DNA of 51,815 bases from Bacteroidaceae bacterium (GTDB lineage: Bacteria > Bacteroidota > Bacteroidia > Bacteroidales > Bacteroidaceae). Both the position numbers and the translations under genes were made by a program. Of the stretch, positions 1-7,486 are shown one piece after another. A model generated the notes under the pieces. The model had not been told where the DNA came from. It saw only the letters and a list, made by a program, of their open reading frames with translations, and made no database searches. How positions within the stretch are numbered: the first letter of the stretch is position 1; every line of letters starts with the position of its first letter. The DNA lies in NCBI GenBank assembly GCA_017483605.1, contig JAFUWG010000013.1:1-51815 (forward strand). The letters run 5' to 3'.

Positions 1-157
1 CCGTCCAGGAATGCGTACAGGTATCTGCGGTGAGCATGGTGGCGAACCATCATCTGTGAAGTTCTGTGCCAAGATTGGTATGAACTACGCTTCTTGTTCT
101 CCATTCCGCGTGCCAATCGCACGTCTGGCCGCCGCGCAGGCTGCTGTGGAGGAGTAA
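1..157 (+). CDS. ppdK: pyruvate, phosphate dikinase, C-terminal fragment
   Basis: Only the last 51 codons are in the window; the reading frame begins at base 2 and stops at 155-157. The translation contains [11 protein letters not shown], then [10 protein letters not shown] and IARLAAAQ, which is the C-terminal end of the PEP/pyruvate-binding TIM barrel of pyruvate phosphate dikinase. The cysteine in TGICGEHGG is the expected proton donor of this enzyme family. PPDK interconverts pyruvate, ATP and phosphate with PEP, AMP and pyrophosphate in the cytosol. A perfect 14-bp terminator hairpin follows 25 bases after the stop, so this is the end of its transcript. The family is not in doubt; PEP-utilising relatives such as PEP synthase or enzyme I lack this exact tail. 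Confidence 0.93.
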   Translation, partial: RPGMRTGICGEHGGEPSSVKFCAKIGMNYASCSPFRVPIARLAAAQAAVEE

Positions 158-182
158 TAAATTTTCAAAAATTCAACATTCT

Positions 183-220
183 AAAATGCAAGTGCTTTTA
201 ATTGAGCACTTGCATTTTTT
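183..220. terminator. bidirectional intrinsic terminator between ppdK and the AraC regulator
   Basis: A perfect 14-bp inverted repeat (183-196 with 205-218) encloses an 8-base loop and is flanked by A-run and T-run on opposite sides, so it can end transcription from both converging genes. The stop codon of the minus-strand AraC gene (198-200) lies in the loop, so its last codons are encoded by one hairpin arm. Confidence 0.85.
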
Positions 221-1148
221 GTTTTGTGCAAATACTTATTGAAGTGTTTGACTCTCTGTATTTCAACGGCGTTTGCCCTGTGAGACGTTTGAAATATTTG
301 CTGAAGAACGACGGATTGGGGAAATTCATCTCTTCTGAAATCTGGACGAGAGGCTTATCCGTATGCTTCAGTTCAATCTTGACGTGTTCTATGAGAGCCC
401 GGTCTATCCATTCTTTGGCAGTGGTACCGCTGACCTGTCGGATAACGGTGCCGAGATATCGCTCGGTGAGGTACATGCGGTCGGCATAGAAACTGATTTG
501 ATGTTCATGTGTGGCATACTGATTGACAAGGTAGATAAAACGGTCGAAGATGGTCTGTTCACGACTCTGCAATGCCTTCATCTGGTCAATGTGCTGGCGA
601 TAAGCACCATCGTAATGGTACATCATGGCAGCAACAAGGCTACTGACGGTCTGACGGTTATAGTTGGGTTGATGTACGATATGCCAGATGGTGTCAATGA
701 TGTGGCGGGCGGTGGCAATATCGCTTTCGCTAGCCTTGATTTGAAAGTCGCGCAACAGCCCGTTGAATGCAGACGGCATCTGTCCCGTAGCAAAAGGCAT
801 TGGAATGTCAGCAAAAAGACCGATACCATATATTTCGAGCTTACCTGTGAAACTGATTGGGTTGATAATGGTACCAGGACCGATGAATACCAATGTCCCC
901 GGGGTAATGTGACGTTCTACGAGATTGATACTGATACGTGCCTCGCCACCAACAAAAATCCCCATCCGGTAATCATCAAAGACGAAAGGCGGTTGACTAT
1001 GTTTCAGAGCAAACTGAATAATCAGAGGATTTCCGTAAATCATGCCCAGTTCATTACTTATATACGTGTAATTACTCAGTTGAATAAGATGAGGGTCGGC
1101 GATATCCCTCATCCGCGAGTAGTTCATCAATTTCGGTGAAATATTCAT
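198..1148 (-). CDS. AraC-family transcriptional regulator
   Basis: This 316-residue protein has the size and two-part layout of AraC regulators. The first ~190 residues form a cupin-like sensing region. Residues ~215-305 carry the double helix-turn-helix: the first helix pair around ISFYADRMYLTERYLGTVI and the second around PSFFSKYFKRLTGQTPLKYR, the usual AraC signature. The start at 1148 is 23 bases downstream of a TATCTTTG promoter box on the same strand. It is divergent from the TolC/HlyD/ABC efflux operon starting near 1303, with 154 bp between, so it is the natural candidate to control that operon; this is inference from position. The effector cannot be read from the sequence. Confidence 0.88.
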   Translation of the reverse strand: MNISPKLMNYSRMRDIADPHLIQLSNYTYISNELGMIYGNPLIIQFALKHSQPPFVFDDYRMGIFVGGEARISINLVERHITPGTLVFIGPGTIINPISFTGKLEIYGIGLFADIPMPFATGQMPSAFNGLLRDFQIKASESDIATARHIIDTIWHIVHQPNYNRQTVSSLVAAMMYHYDGAYRQHIDQMKALQSREQTIFDRFIYLVNQYATHEHQISFYADRMYLTERYLGTVIRQVSGTTAKEWIDRALIEHVKIELKHTDKPLVQISEEMNFPNPSFFSKYFKRLTGQTPLKYRESNTSISICTKQKMQVLN

Positions 1149-1170
1149 AATACATCTGTCTAATCCGATG

Positions 1171-1178
1171 CAAAGATA
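1171..1178 (-). promoter_or_regulatory. -7 box of the AraC regulator promoter
   Basis: On the minus strand this reads TATCTTTG, a match to the Bacteroidota housekeeping -7 element TAnnTTTG, 22 bases ahead of the ATG. No clear -33 TTTG was found. Confidence 0.6.
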
Positions 1179-1231
1179 ATAAAAAGGATGGAATCAAGTA
1201 GTGTGTTTTGTAAAAATCGAACAAAAAGAAC

Positions 1232-1244
1232 ATTTGTCACAAAT
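1232..1244. promoter_or_regulatory. possible operator palindrome in the divergent promoter region
   Basis: ATTTGTCACAAAT is a perfect odd palindrome. It lies between the two divergent promoters, 31 bases before the -7 box of the efflux operon. A looser inverted pair TTTTGT...ACAAAA lies just upstream at 1207-1225. Either could be a regulator-binding site; that role is inferred from position alone. Confidence 0.35.
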
Positions 1245-1275
1245 AAAAGATAACTATAGTCCGAAATAAACGTCG

Positions 1276-1283
1276 TAACTTTG
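1276..1283 (+). promoter_or_regulatory. -7 box of the efflux operon promoter
   Basis: TAACTTTG matches the Bacteroidota -7 consensus and lies 19 bases ahead of the ATG at 1303. The -33 region lacks a good TTTG, which fits a promoter that needs an activator such as the divergent AraC protein. Confidence 0.65.
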
Positions 1284-1302
1284 CCCCCAGATTAACAAAG
1301 TG

Positions 1303-2574
1303 ATGATTATGCGAAGATTCATATTGGGATTTTTGATGTTGCCGATAATGGCACAGGCGCAGACGCTGGAGGAGTGTCAGCAGGCCGCAGAACGGAACTA
1401 TCCGCTAATACAGCAGTACGGATTGATTGAGAAGACGACGGAACTGACTGTGACGAATATCCAGAAGGGGTGGCTGCCACAAGTATCGGCTTCGGCACAA
1501 GCCACGCTACAGAGTGATGTGACAGCGTTTCCTGACCAGATACAGAAGGTGTATCAGACGATGGGCATCGATATGGAGGGGCTGAGGAAGGATCAGTATC
1601 GCATAGGCATTGATGTTCAGCAGGCGTTATATGACGGCGGGGTTATCAAAAGCCAGAAGGCAATAGTTCGCCAGCAGGGCGAGGTACAGGCTGCTCAGAA
1701 CGAAATTAATATGTATATTGTGCGCAAGCGCGTGAATGAGATGTACTTCGGACTGTTACTGATTGATGAGCAGATACAACTCAACAAAGACCTACAAGAA
1801 CTGCTTTCGTCGAACGAGATGAAGTTGTCCTCGATGCTAAAAGGCGGTACTGCAGCAGAAAGCGACTACCAGAACGTGAAGGCAGAACGGTTGAACGTGC
1901 TACAACAGATGACAAGTTTGCAGGCACAACGACAGGCATTGATGAGAATGCTAACCGCGTTTTGTGGTATAGAAGTGAAAGAGACTGTAAAACCTGCTGC
2001 AGCAACGATGTTACAGAATTCGGGACAGCGACCCGAACTGAAGGCGATTGATGCACAGTTGAAGTTGGCTGATGCTCAGGAGAAAGCTCTCGATGCAGTG
2101 CTGATGCCGAAGTTAGGCGTTTTCGCACAGGGGGGCTATGGCTATCCTGGCTATAATCTGTTTGAGGACATGATGAGCCGCAGGTTTTCTTTAAATTGGA
2201 TGATAGGTGCACGACTCACTTGGAACATAGGATCCCTCTACACGCGCAAGAATGACAAAGCAAAGATACAACTGCAGCGCCAGACGGCTGAGATTAACCG
2301 CAACGTGTTTCTATTTAATAATAACCTCGAACAGATTCAGCAGAACGAGAATATCGAACGCTACCGCAAACTAATGGCTGACGACGAAGAGATTATCACC
2401 CTCCGTAGCAACATCCGCAAGGCAGCGGAGTCGAAGCTTTCGCATGGTATTATTGATGTGAACGACCTGGTGAAGGAGATTACCAACGAGAATGCGGCCA
2501 AAGTGCACAGCCGGGTGCACGAAATAGAAATGCTGAAAGAGATTTATGACCTGAAATATACAACGAATCAATAA
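1303..2574 (+). CDS. TolC-like outer-membrane efflux protein
   Basis: The product is 423 residues, near the usual length of TolC/OEP proteins. It opens with a signal peptide (RRFILGFLMLPIMAQAQ, cleavage expected after AQA). The rest consists of two repeated long alpha-helical stretches rich in Q, A, N and E, separated by beta strands (for example GIDVQQALYDGG and GARLTWNIGSLY). These are typical of the trimeric channel-tunnel that spans the outer membrane and periplasm. Starts at GTG 1300, ATG 1303 and ATG 1309 are all possible; I use 1303. It is the first gene of an operon with an adaptor and ABC subunits, so it should be the exit duct of a tripartite exporter. The substrate is unknown. Confidence 0.88.
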   Translation: MIMRRFILGFLMLPIMAQAQTLEECQQAAERNYPLIQQYGLIEKTTELTVTNIQKGWLPQVSASAQATLQSDVTAFPDQIQKVYQTMGIDMEGLRKDQYRIGIDVQQALYDGGVIKSQKAIVRQQGEVQAAQNEINMYIVRKRVNEMYFGLLLIDEQIQLNKDLQELLSSNEMKLSSMLKGGTAAESDYQNVKAERLNVLQQMTSLQAQRQALMRMLTAFCGIEVKETVKPAAATMLQNSGQRPELKAIDAQLKLADAQEKALDAVLMPKLGVFAQGGYGYPGYNLFEDMMSRRFSLNWMIGARLTWNIGSLYTRKNDKAKIQLQRQTAEINRNVFLFNNNLEQIQQNENIERYRKLMADDEEIITLRSNIRKAAESKLSHGIIDVNDLVKEITNENAAKVHSRVHEIEMLKEIYDLKYTTNQ

Positions 2575-2580
2575 CGAGAT

Positions 2581-3474
2581 ATGAAGAAACTGATGATAAT
2601 GGCAGCGGTGCTGGCGATGCTGGTAAACTGTGGAAACAAAGAAAAGGAGTATGATGCCACAGGCGTGTTCGAAGCTACAGAAGTGACGGTTGCTGCAGAG
2701 CAAAGCGGTGTGCTGATAACGTTCGACATCAACGAGGGCGACGAGGTTGCTCTTGGCAAGGAAGTGGGACTGATTGATACTATGCAGATTTGGCTGAAGA
2801 TTCAACAAGCGGGAGCCACAAAGGCGGTATATCAGAGTCAGAAGCCGGATATGGAAAAGCAGATTGCAGTTACGCGTCAGCAATTGACGAAGGCCAAGCA
2901 GGATCAGCAGCGCTACAAGGAACTGGTAGCCGATGGTGCTGCACCCAGCAAGATGCTCGACGATGCCACTAACCAAGTTGCCGTGCTGCAGAAACAGCTC
3001 GACGCGCAGGTCTCATCGCTTAGCACCCAACTCTCAACCCTCAACTCTCAGCTCTCAACGGTCGACGTACAGGTAAGTCAGTTGCAGGATCTGTTGCAGA
3101 AGTGCCATATCGCAGCACCTATCCAAGGCACAGTATTAGAGAAATATGTAGAGCGAGGTGAGTTTGTTGCCGTTGGCAAGCCGCTGTTTAAGATGGCTGA
3201 TACGCAGCAGATGTTCATCCGCGCCTATGTTACTTCGGCTCAGTTGAAGGATATCAAGGTGGGACAACAGGCGATGGTTTTTGCCGACTATGGCGACGGT
3301 CAGAAGAAAGAGTACGAGGGTACAGTTTCTTGGATATCAAGCCGCTCAGAGTTTACGCCCAAGACCATCCAGACAGACGATGAACGTGCCGACTTGGTGT
3401 ATGCACTCAAAGTAGCCATCAAAAATGATGGCTACATAAAGATAGGTATGTATGGCGAAGTAAAATTCCAATGA
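2581..3474 (+). CDS. HlyD/MFP-type periplasmic adaptor lipoprotein
   Basis: The 297-residue product starts 6 bases after the TolC-like gene. A short signal ends at LVNC (Cys17), so it is probably lipid-anchored. Residues ~25-60 and ~180-210 are the two halves of a biotinyl-lipoyl-like domain (EQSGVLITFDINEGDEV and IQGTVLEKYVERGEFV), flanking a helical hairpin at ~75-175. A beta-barrel region follows. This matches YbhG/HlyD adaptors, which link an inner-membrane ABC pump to TolC. The helical hairpin contains an in-frame low-complexity stretch (SLSTQLSTLNSQLST), encoded by a TCTCAAC-type simple repeat of the sort usually seen between genes in these bacteria. The stop overlaps the next start (ATGA, 3471-3474), indicating translational coupling. 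Confidence 0.88.
   Translation: MKKLMIMAAVLAMLVNCGNKEKEYDATGVFEATEVTVAAEQSGVLITFDINEGDEVALGKEVGLIDTMQIWLKIQQAGATKAVYQSQKPDMEKQIAVTRQQLTKAKQDQQRYKELVADGAAPSKMLDDATNQVAVLQKQLDAQVSSLSTQLSTLNSQLSTVDVQVSQLQDLLQKCHIAAPIQGTVLEKYVERGEFVAVGKPLFKMADTQQMFIRAYVTSAQLKDIKVGQQAMVFADYGDGQKKEYEGTVSWISSRSEFTPKTIQTDDERADLVYALKVAIKNDGYIKIGMYGEVKFQ
3011..3060 (+). repeat. in-frame TCTCAAC-type simple repeat inside the adaptor gene
   Basis: The motif CTCTCAAC and close variants recur four to five times within 50 bases. The reading frame stays open and encodes a Ser/Thr/Leu/Gln-rich segment at the coiled-coil tip of the adaptor. Confidence 0.6.
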
Positions 3475-4925
3475 TTGAGGTAAGTCAAATCAGCAAGAGT
3501 TACGGCAAAGTGAAGGCTTTGCAAGACGTGTCGTTCTCTGTGGGTAAGGGCGAGGTGTTCGGCCTCATCGGTCCCGACGGAGCAGGCAAAACATCGTTGT
3601 TCCGCATCCTCTGCACGTTGCTATTAGCCGACGCGGGTATGGCAACGGTGGATGGCTTCGATGTGGTACGTCAGATGACGGACATCCGTAAGCGTGTGGG
3701 CTATATGCCTGGCACGTTCTCGCTCTATCAGGATCTGACGGTCAAAGAGAATCTTGAGTTTTTTGCCACACTTTTTGGCACGACTATCGACGAGGGTTAT
3801 GACTCCATCAAAGCCATCTATTCACAAATAGAGCGATTTGAGAATCGAAAAGCAGGTGCATTGTCAGGTGGAATGAAACAGAAGCTGGCGCTTAGCTGTG
3901 CTTTGGTGCACCAACCTAGTGTACTCTTCCTCGATGAACCAACGACGGGTGTTGACCCAGTGAGTCGCAAGGAGTTCTGGGAAATGCTGTCGATGCTGAA
4001 GGAGCACGATATTACGATTGTGGCCTCTACGCCCTATCTCGACGAGGTGCGCCAATGCGAGCGCGTGGCTTTTCTAAGCGAAGGTCAGGTAATGGGTATC
4101 GACACGCCCGACATTATTCTGGAACAATTCAAGGATATTTTCAACCCGCCAGGCCTTCTCTCACCTTCCACATCTCACCTATCACCTCAAGAAAACGTCA
4201 TCGAAGTGGAGCACTTGGTGAAGGCTTTTGGCGTTTTTCATGCTGTGGATGATATCAGTTTTACGGTGAAGCGTGGTGAAATATTCGGATTCTTAGGTGC
4301 TAACGGAGCAGGTAAGACTACGGCGATGCACATGCTGACAGGTCTGAACCAGCCCACTAGCGGAACGGGCAAGGTGGCAGGTTTTGACATACGCACCGAG
4401 CACGAACAGATCAAAAAGCATATCGGCTATATGTCCCAGAAGTTCTCACTCTACGAAGACCTGACGGTAGCAGAAAACATCCGACTGTTTGGTGGCATCT
4501 ATGGGCTGACGGACTCTGAGATTGCAAGTAAGACCGACAGCCTTTTGAAACAGATAAAGTTCGAGGAGCACAAGAACGACCTCGTGGGTTCGCTACCCCT
4601 TGGTTGGAAACAGAAACTTGCATTCTCTGTGTCAATCTTCCATGAACCAGCCATCGTATTCCTTGATGAACCAACGGGTGGCGTAGATCCTGCAACACGT
4701 CGTCAGTTCTGGGAACTTATCTATGAGGCTGCTGCACGAGGGATTACCGTCTTCGTGACGACACACTATATGGACGAAGCAGAATATTGTGACCGCATCT
4801 CAATCATGGTGGATGGCAAGATTAGCGCAATGGGAACACCTGAGGAACTGAAGCACGACCTCGGACAGCCCGATATGGGCCATGTGTTTACGTATTTGGC
4901 ACGTAAGGCAAAGAGAGGAGATTAG
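3471..4925 (+). CDS. double ATP-binding ABC transporter subunit (YbhF-like)
   Basis: Two ABC ATPase domains are fused in 484 residues. Domain 1 has Walker A GPDGAGKT (34-41), signature LSGGMKQKL and Walker B VLFLDEPTTGVDP. Domain 2 has Walker A GANGAGKT, a degenerate signature LPLGWKQKL and Walker B IVFLDEPTGGVDP. The D in the first P-loop and the LPLG signature in the second are both typical of the YbhF type, in which one site is probably less active. The domains are joined by a linker (~228-242, LLSPSTSHLSP) that is itself encoded by a simple TCTCACC-type repeat. The protein energises the two ABC-2 permeases encoded directly downstream. Confidence 0.93.
   Translation: MIEVSQISKSYGKVKALQDVSFSVGKGEVFGLIGPDGAGKTSLFRILCTLLLADAGMATVDGFDVVRQMTDIRKRVGYMPGTFSLYQDLTVKENLEFFATLFGTTIDEGYDSIKAIYSQIERFENRKAGALSGGMKQKLALSCALVHQPSVLFLDEPTTGVDPVSRKEFWEMLSMLKEHDITIVASTPYLDEVRQCERVAFLSEGQVMGIDTPDIILEQFKDIFNPPGLLSPSTSHLSPQENVIEVEHLVKAFGVFHAVDDISFTVKRGEIFGFLGANGAGKTTAMHMLTGLNQPTSGTGKVAGFDIRTEHEQIKKHIGYMSQKFSLYEDLTVAENIRLFGGIYGLTDSEIASKTDSLLKQIKFEEHKNDLVGSLPLGWKQKLAFSVSIFHEPAIVFLDEPTGGVDPATRRQFWELIYEAAARGITVFVTTHYMDEAEYCDRISIMVDGKISAMGTPEELKHDLGQPDMGHVFTYLARKAKRGD
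4155..4188 (+). repeat. in-frame TCTCACC-type simple repeat in the inter-domain linker
   Basis: Variants of TCTCACC / TCACCT recur across 34 bases and encode the linker between the two ATPase domains. It is the second of three such tracts within this operon. Confidence 0.6.
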
Positions 4926-4928
4926 CGT

Positions 4929-5984
4929 ATGAAACAGTTTATATCATTCGTTATAAAGGAAACCAGGCACATCATGCGTGACAAACGTACAATGCTGATT
5001 CTCTTCGGCATGCCCATTGTCATGATGCTCCTATTCGGCTTTGCCATTTCCAACGACGTGAAGAATGTGCGTACAGTGGTGGTGACTTCGCAGATGGACC
5101 ATCTGACGCAGCAGGTCGTTGAGCGACTGGCTGTCTCGGAATATTTCACCATTATAACGACTGTCTCAACGCCAAAGGATGCAGAACTGATGATACGAAG
5201 TCAGAAGGCCGACCTTGCCATTGTCTTTGCGAAAGATTTTGCTACAAAAAAGAGCAGCATCCAGTTCATCGTCGATGGCTCCGATCCCAATATGGTGCAA
5301 CAATGGACAAGTTATGCCCAGCAAGTTGTCGCCACCCCCAACGTATCGCTGGTCAGTCGGAAGTTGCTCTATAACCCTCGGATGAAGTCGGCCTACAACT
5401 TTGTGCCAGCTATCATGGGTATGCTGTTATTGCTGATTTGTGCCATGATGACTTCCGTCTCGATTGTCCGCGAAAAGGAACGCGGCACAATGGAGGTACT
5501 CTTGGTTTCGCCAGTCAAGCCGTTGATGATTATCGTGGCAAAGGTGGTACCTTATTTGTTGTTGGCTCTGGTTATCCTTGCCGTTATCCTGCTGATGTCT
5601 GCTACCGTACTCGATGTGCCGTTACAGGGATCGCTGGGATGGATTCTCGTCGTATCGCTCATATACATTCTGCTGGCGCTCTCATTAGGCCTACTCATCT
5701 CGAATATTGCACAGACGCAGTTTGTGGCTCTGCTCGTCTCGGCAATGGTGCTACTGTTGCCCACCGTCATGCTTTCAGGCATGCTGTTCCCTGTGGAGTC
5801 GATGCCCACTGTTCTACAGTGGATATCGGCAATTATTCCTCCCCGTTACTATATCCAGGCCATGCGCAAACTGATGATTATGGGTGTTGGTATTCAGGAG
5901 GTGTGGCAAGAGGTGTTGATTCTTATCGGTATGACGACCCTATTGCTCGTTGTTTCACTTAAGAAATTCAAGACCCGCCTATGA
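4929..5984 (+). CDS. ABC-2 type permease (YbhS/YhhJ-like)
   Basis: The 351-residue membrane protein has one N-terminal transmembrane helix (LILFGMPIVMMLLFGFAI, ~19-36), a periplasmic domain of ~130 residues, and five C-terminal helices starting near FVPAIMGMLLLLICAMM. The cytoplasmic motif SIVREKERGTMEVLLVSPV is the coupling region of ABC-2 exporters. It begins 3 bases after the ATPase stop and ends in an ATGA overlap with the second permease. Together they should form a heterodimeric channel powered by the YbhF-like ATPase and connected through the adaptor and TolC-like protein. Drugs or toxic small molecules are usual cargo for this family, but the substrate cannot be told here. Confidence 0.9.
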   Translation: MKQFISFVIKETRHIMRDKRTMLILFGMPIVMMLLFGFAISNDVKNVRTVVVTSQMDHLTQQVVERLAVSEYFTIITTVSTPKDAELMIRSQKADLAIVFAKDFATKKSSIQFIVDGSDPNMVQQWTSYAQQVVATPNVSLVSRKLLYNPRMKSAYNFVPAIMGMLLLLICAMMTSVSIVREKERGTMEVLLVSPVKPLMIIVAKVVPYLLLALVILAVILLMSATVLDVPLQGSLGWILVVSLIYILLALSLGLLISNIAQTQFVALLVSAMVLLLPTVMLSGMLFPVESMPTVLQWISAIIPPRYYIQAMRKLMIMGVGIQEVWQEVLILIGMTTLLLVVSLKKFKTRL

Positions 5985-7018
5985 TAAAGTATTTACTTCA
6001 AAAGGAATTTTTGCAGATTCGGCGCAATTCATTTATGCCGAAGATTATCTTCATATTCCCAATCATGGTGATGTGCGTCATGCCATGGGTGATGAACCAG
6101 GAGGTGAAGAACATCCGTGTGGATGTGGTCGATATGGATCGCACCATGCAGTCGCAGCGACTCGTTCACCAGGTGGAGGCCTCGAACTACTTTATCTTTA
6201 ATGGACAGAAGGCCACCTATCAGGAAGCCATGAAGGACATCGAGACCTCTAAGGCCGATATTATCCTCGAAATCAGAGATGGTAAGTATCTTATCGCAGC
6301 CAATGCCGTCAATGGTACTAAAGGGTCGATAGGTTCAGCGTATCTGAGTCAGATTGTCTCGTCGCGACAGCCTGTCCTCAATTCTCATTTTTCAATTGTC
6401 AATTTGTATAACAAGGGACAGAACTACAAGGTCTTTATGATTCCCGCCCTAATGGGTATTCTGATGATGATGCTTTGCGGATTCCTACCTGCGCTGAACA
6501 TCGTGGGTGAAAAGGAGAAGGGCACAATTGAACAAATCAACGTCACCCCCATCTCGAAATGGTCGTTCATTCTTGCAAAACTCATCCCTTACTGGATTAT
6601 CGGTTTGATGGTACTCACCCTCTGTCTTGTGCTATCGTGGCTTGTTTATGGCATAACCTGTCAAGGGCCGCTCCTGTTGGTTTATCTGTTAGCGATTCTG
6701 CTGGCACTGTTCTTCTCGTCATTCGGACTTATTGTTTCCAACTATAGCGACACCATGCAGCAGGCCATGCTGGTTATGTGGTTCTTTGTGGTATGCCTAA
6801 TGCTGCTCAGTGGACTCTTCACCCCCACACGCTCCATGCCAGACTGGGCCTATCTGACCACTTATTTCAATCCCATGCATTACTTTGTTGATGCCATCCG
6901 TACCGTCTTCGTACGTGGCGGCGGTTTCCAAGCCATCGCCCATCAGGTGTTCTCATTGTTTTGCATCGCCTCCGTTATGGCTGTTTGGGCCATGCTAAGT
7001 TACAAAAAGAACAGTTAA
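5981..7018 (+). CDS. ABC-2 type permease (YbhR-like), second subunit
   Basis: This 345-residue paralogue of the preceding permease has the same layout: one helix at ~23-40 (IIFIFPIMVMCVMPWVM), a periplasmic domain, and five C-terminal helices, with coupling motif NIVGEKEKGTIEQINVTPI. Its ATG overlaps the upstream stop (ATGA). The periplasmic domain holds a short tract (PVLNSHFSIVNLYN) encoded by a TCAATTG-type simple repeat. It is the last gene of the efflux operon; a strong terminator lies about 200 bases downstream. Confidence 0.9.
   Translation: MIKYLLQKEFLQIRRNSFMPKIIFIFPIMVMCVMPWVMNQEVKNIRVDVVDMDRTMQSQRLVHQVEASNYFIFNGQKATYQEAMKDIETSKADIILEIRDGKYLIAANAVNGTKGSIGSAYLSQIVSSRQPVLNSHFSIVNLYNKGQNYKVFMIPALMGILMMMLCGFLPALNIVGEKEKGTIEQINVTPISKWSFILAKLIPYWIIGLMVLTLCLVLSWLVYGITCQGPLLLVYLLAILLALFFSSFGLIVSNYSDTMQQAMLVMWFFVVCLMLLSGLFTPTRSMPDWAYLTTYFNPMHYFVDAIRTVFVRGGGFQAIAHQVFSLFCIASVMAVWAMLSYKKNS
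6376..6406 (+). repeat. in-frame TCAATTG-type simple repeat in the second permease
   Basis: Short units of the TCTCATT / TCAATTG type sit in frame in the periplasmic loop. Similar A/T-rich units are usually intergenic in Bacteroidota. Confidence 0.5.
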
Positions 7019-7059
7019 AGATAGGTAGTTGGTTCTTTTTTGTTGCGAAATTTCCAGGA

Positions 7060-7091
7060 ATTCTTCATATTTAGATGATGTGAAGGATTCT
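7060..7091 (+). other. hairpin downstream of the efflux operon
   Basis: Arms of 13 bases (starting GAATTCTTCAT and ending GAAGGATTC) pair with two positions that become G-U in RNA. No T-run follows directly, so it is more likely a 3'-end stabilising hairpin than a complete terminator. The rest of 7019-7220 shows nothing I can name. Confidence 0.35.
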
Positions 7092-7220
7092 TTAGTGATT
7101 ATTTGACCAAATAAGGTGTCTTTTCTGCAAAAAGGAAAGTGCAATGAAAAGGGGAGGGAAGAAAAATTGTATGTTCAGTAAATCCATGCTCATAATTGAG
7201 CATCAAATTATCTCGATAAG

Positions 7221-7259
7221 AAGTGGCAAGGTTCTTTGTGAGCCTTGCCACTTTTTTTT
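7221..7259 (+). terminator. intrinsic terminator of the efflux operon
   Basis: A perfect 11-bp stem (7221-7231 with 7243-7253, AAGTGGCAAGG) is followed by a run of eight or more T. Confidence 0.88.
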
Positions 7260-7272
7260 GTTTAAGGGGATG

Positions 7273-7372
7273 TCCCTTGTCGATACCTCGTATCGTATGA
7301 ATTCATGTCGAGGTGTTGTATGATTACAATACCCGTACACGAATTAATACGCATCGAGGTATCGACGTAGTG
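7273..7372. repeat. four-unit 23-bp-pitch module (module D)
   Basis: Four 15-bp units start at 7281, 7304, 7327 and 7350, exactly 23 bp apart. Each begins with C and ends with G. They are separated by 8-bp A/T-rich linkers (TATGAATT, TATGATTA, AATTAATA). Unit 1, CGATACCTCGTATCG, is a perfect 6-3-6 palindrome; the right half of unit 4 pairs with the left half of unit 1. The flanks TGTCC (from 7271) and GGACA (to 7376) extend the outer pairing. Units 2 and 3 are poor palindromes. It lies between the efflux-operon terminator and the TonB receptor gene. The remaining ~110 bases before that gene show no consensus promoter. Confidence 0.6.
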
Positions 7373-7486
7373 GACACGCGAGTTTCTTATTTAACATAAC
7401 AGGCGTTCTAATTAAAAAAGGCTTTCTCTTTATCTATAAATCATTCCATTACACAATAAGCAGCGAGGGTTTTCGTTATTTAGAGT

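Noticed and set aside
363-1139. A 258-codon frame opposite the AraC gene
   Set aside because: The minus-strand product has a complete AraC helix-turn-helix and promoter; the plus frame has neither.
7144-7323. A ~60-codon plus-strand frame starting MKRGGKK
   Set aside because: It runs through the operon terminator and into module D, has no promoter and resembles nothing known.
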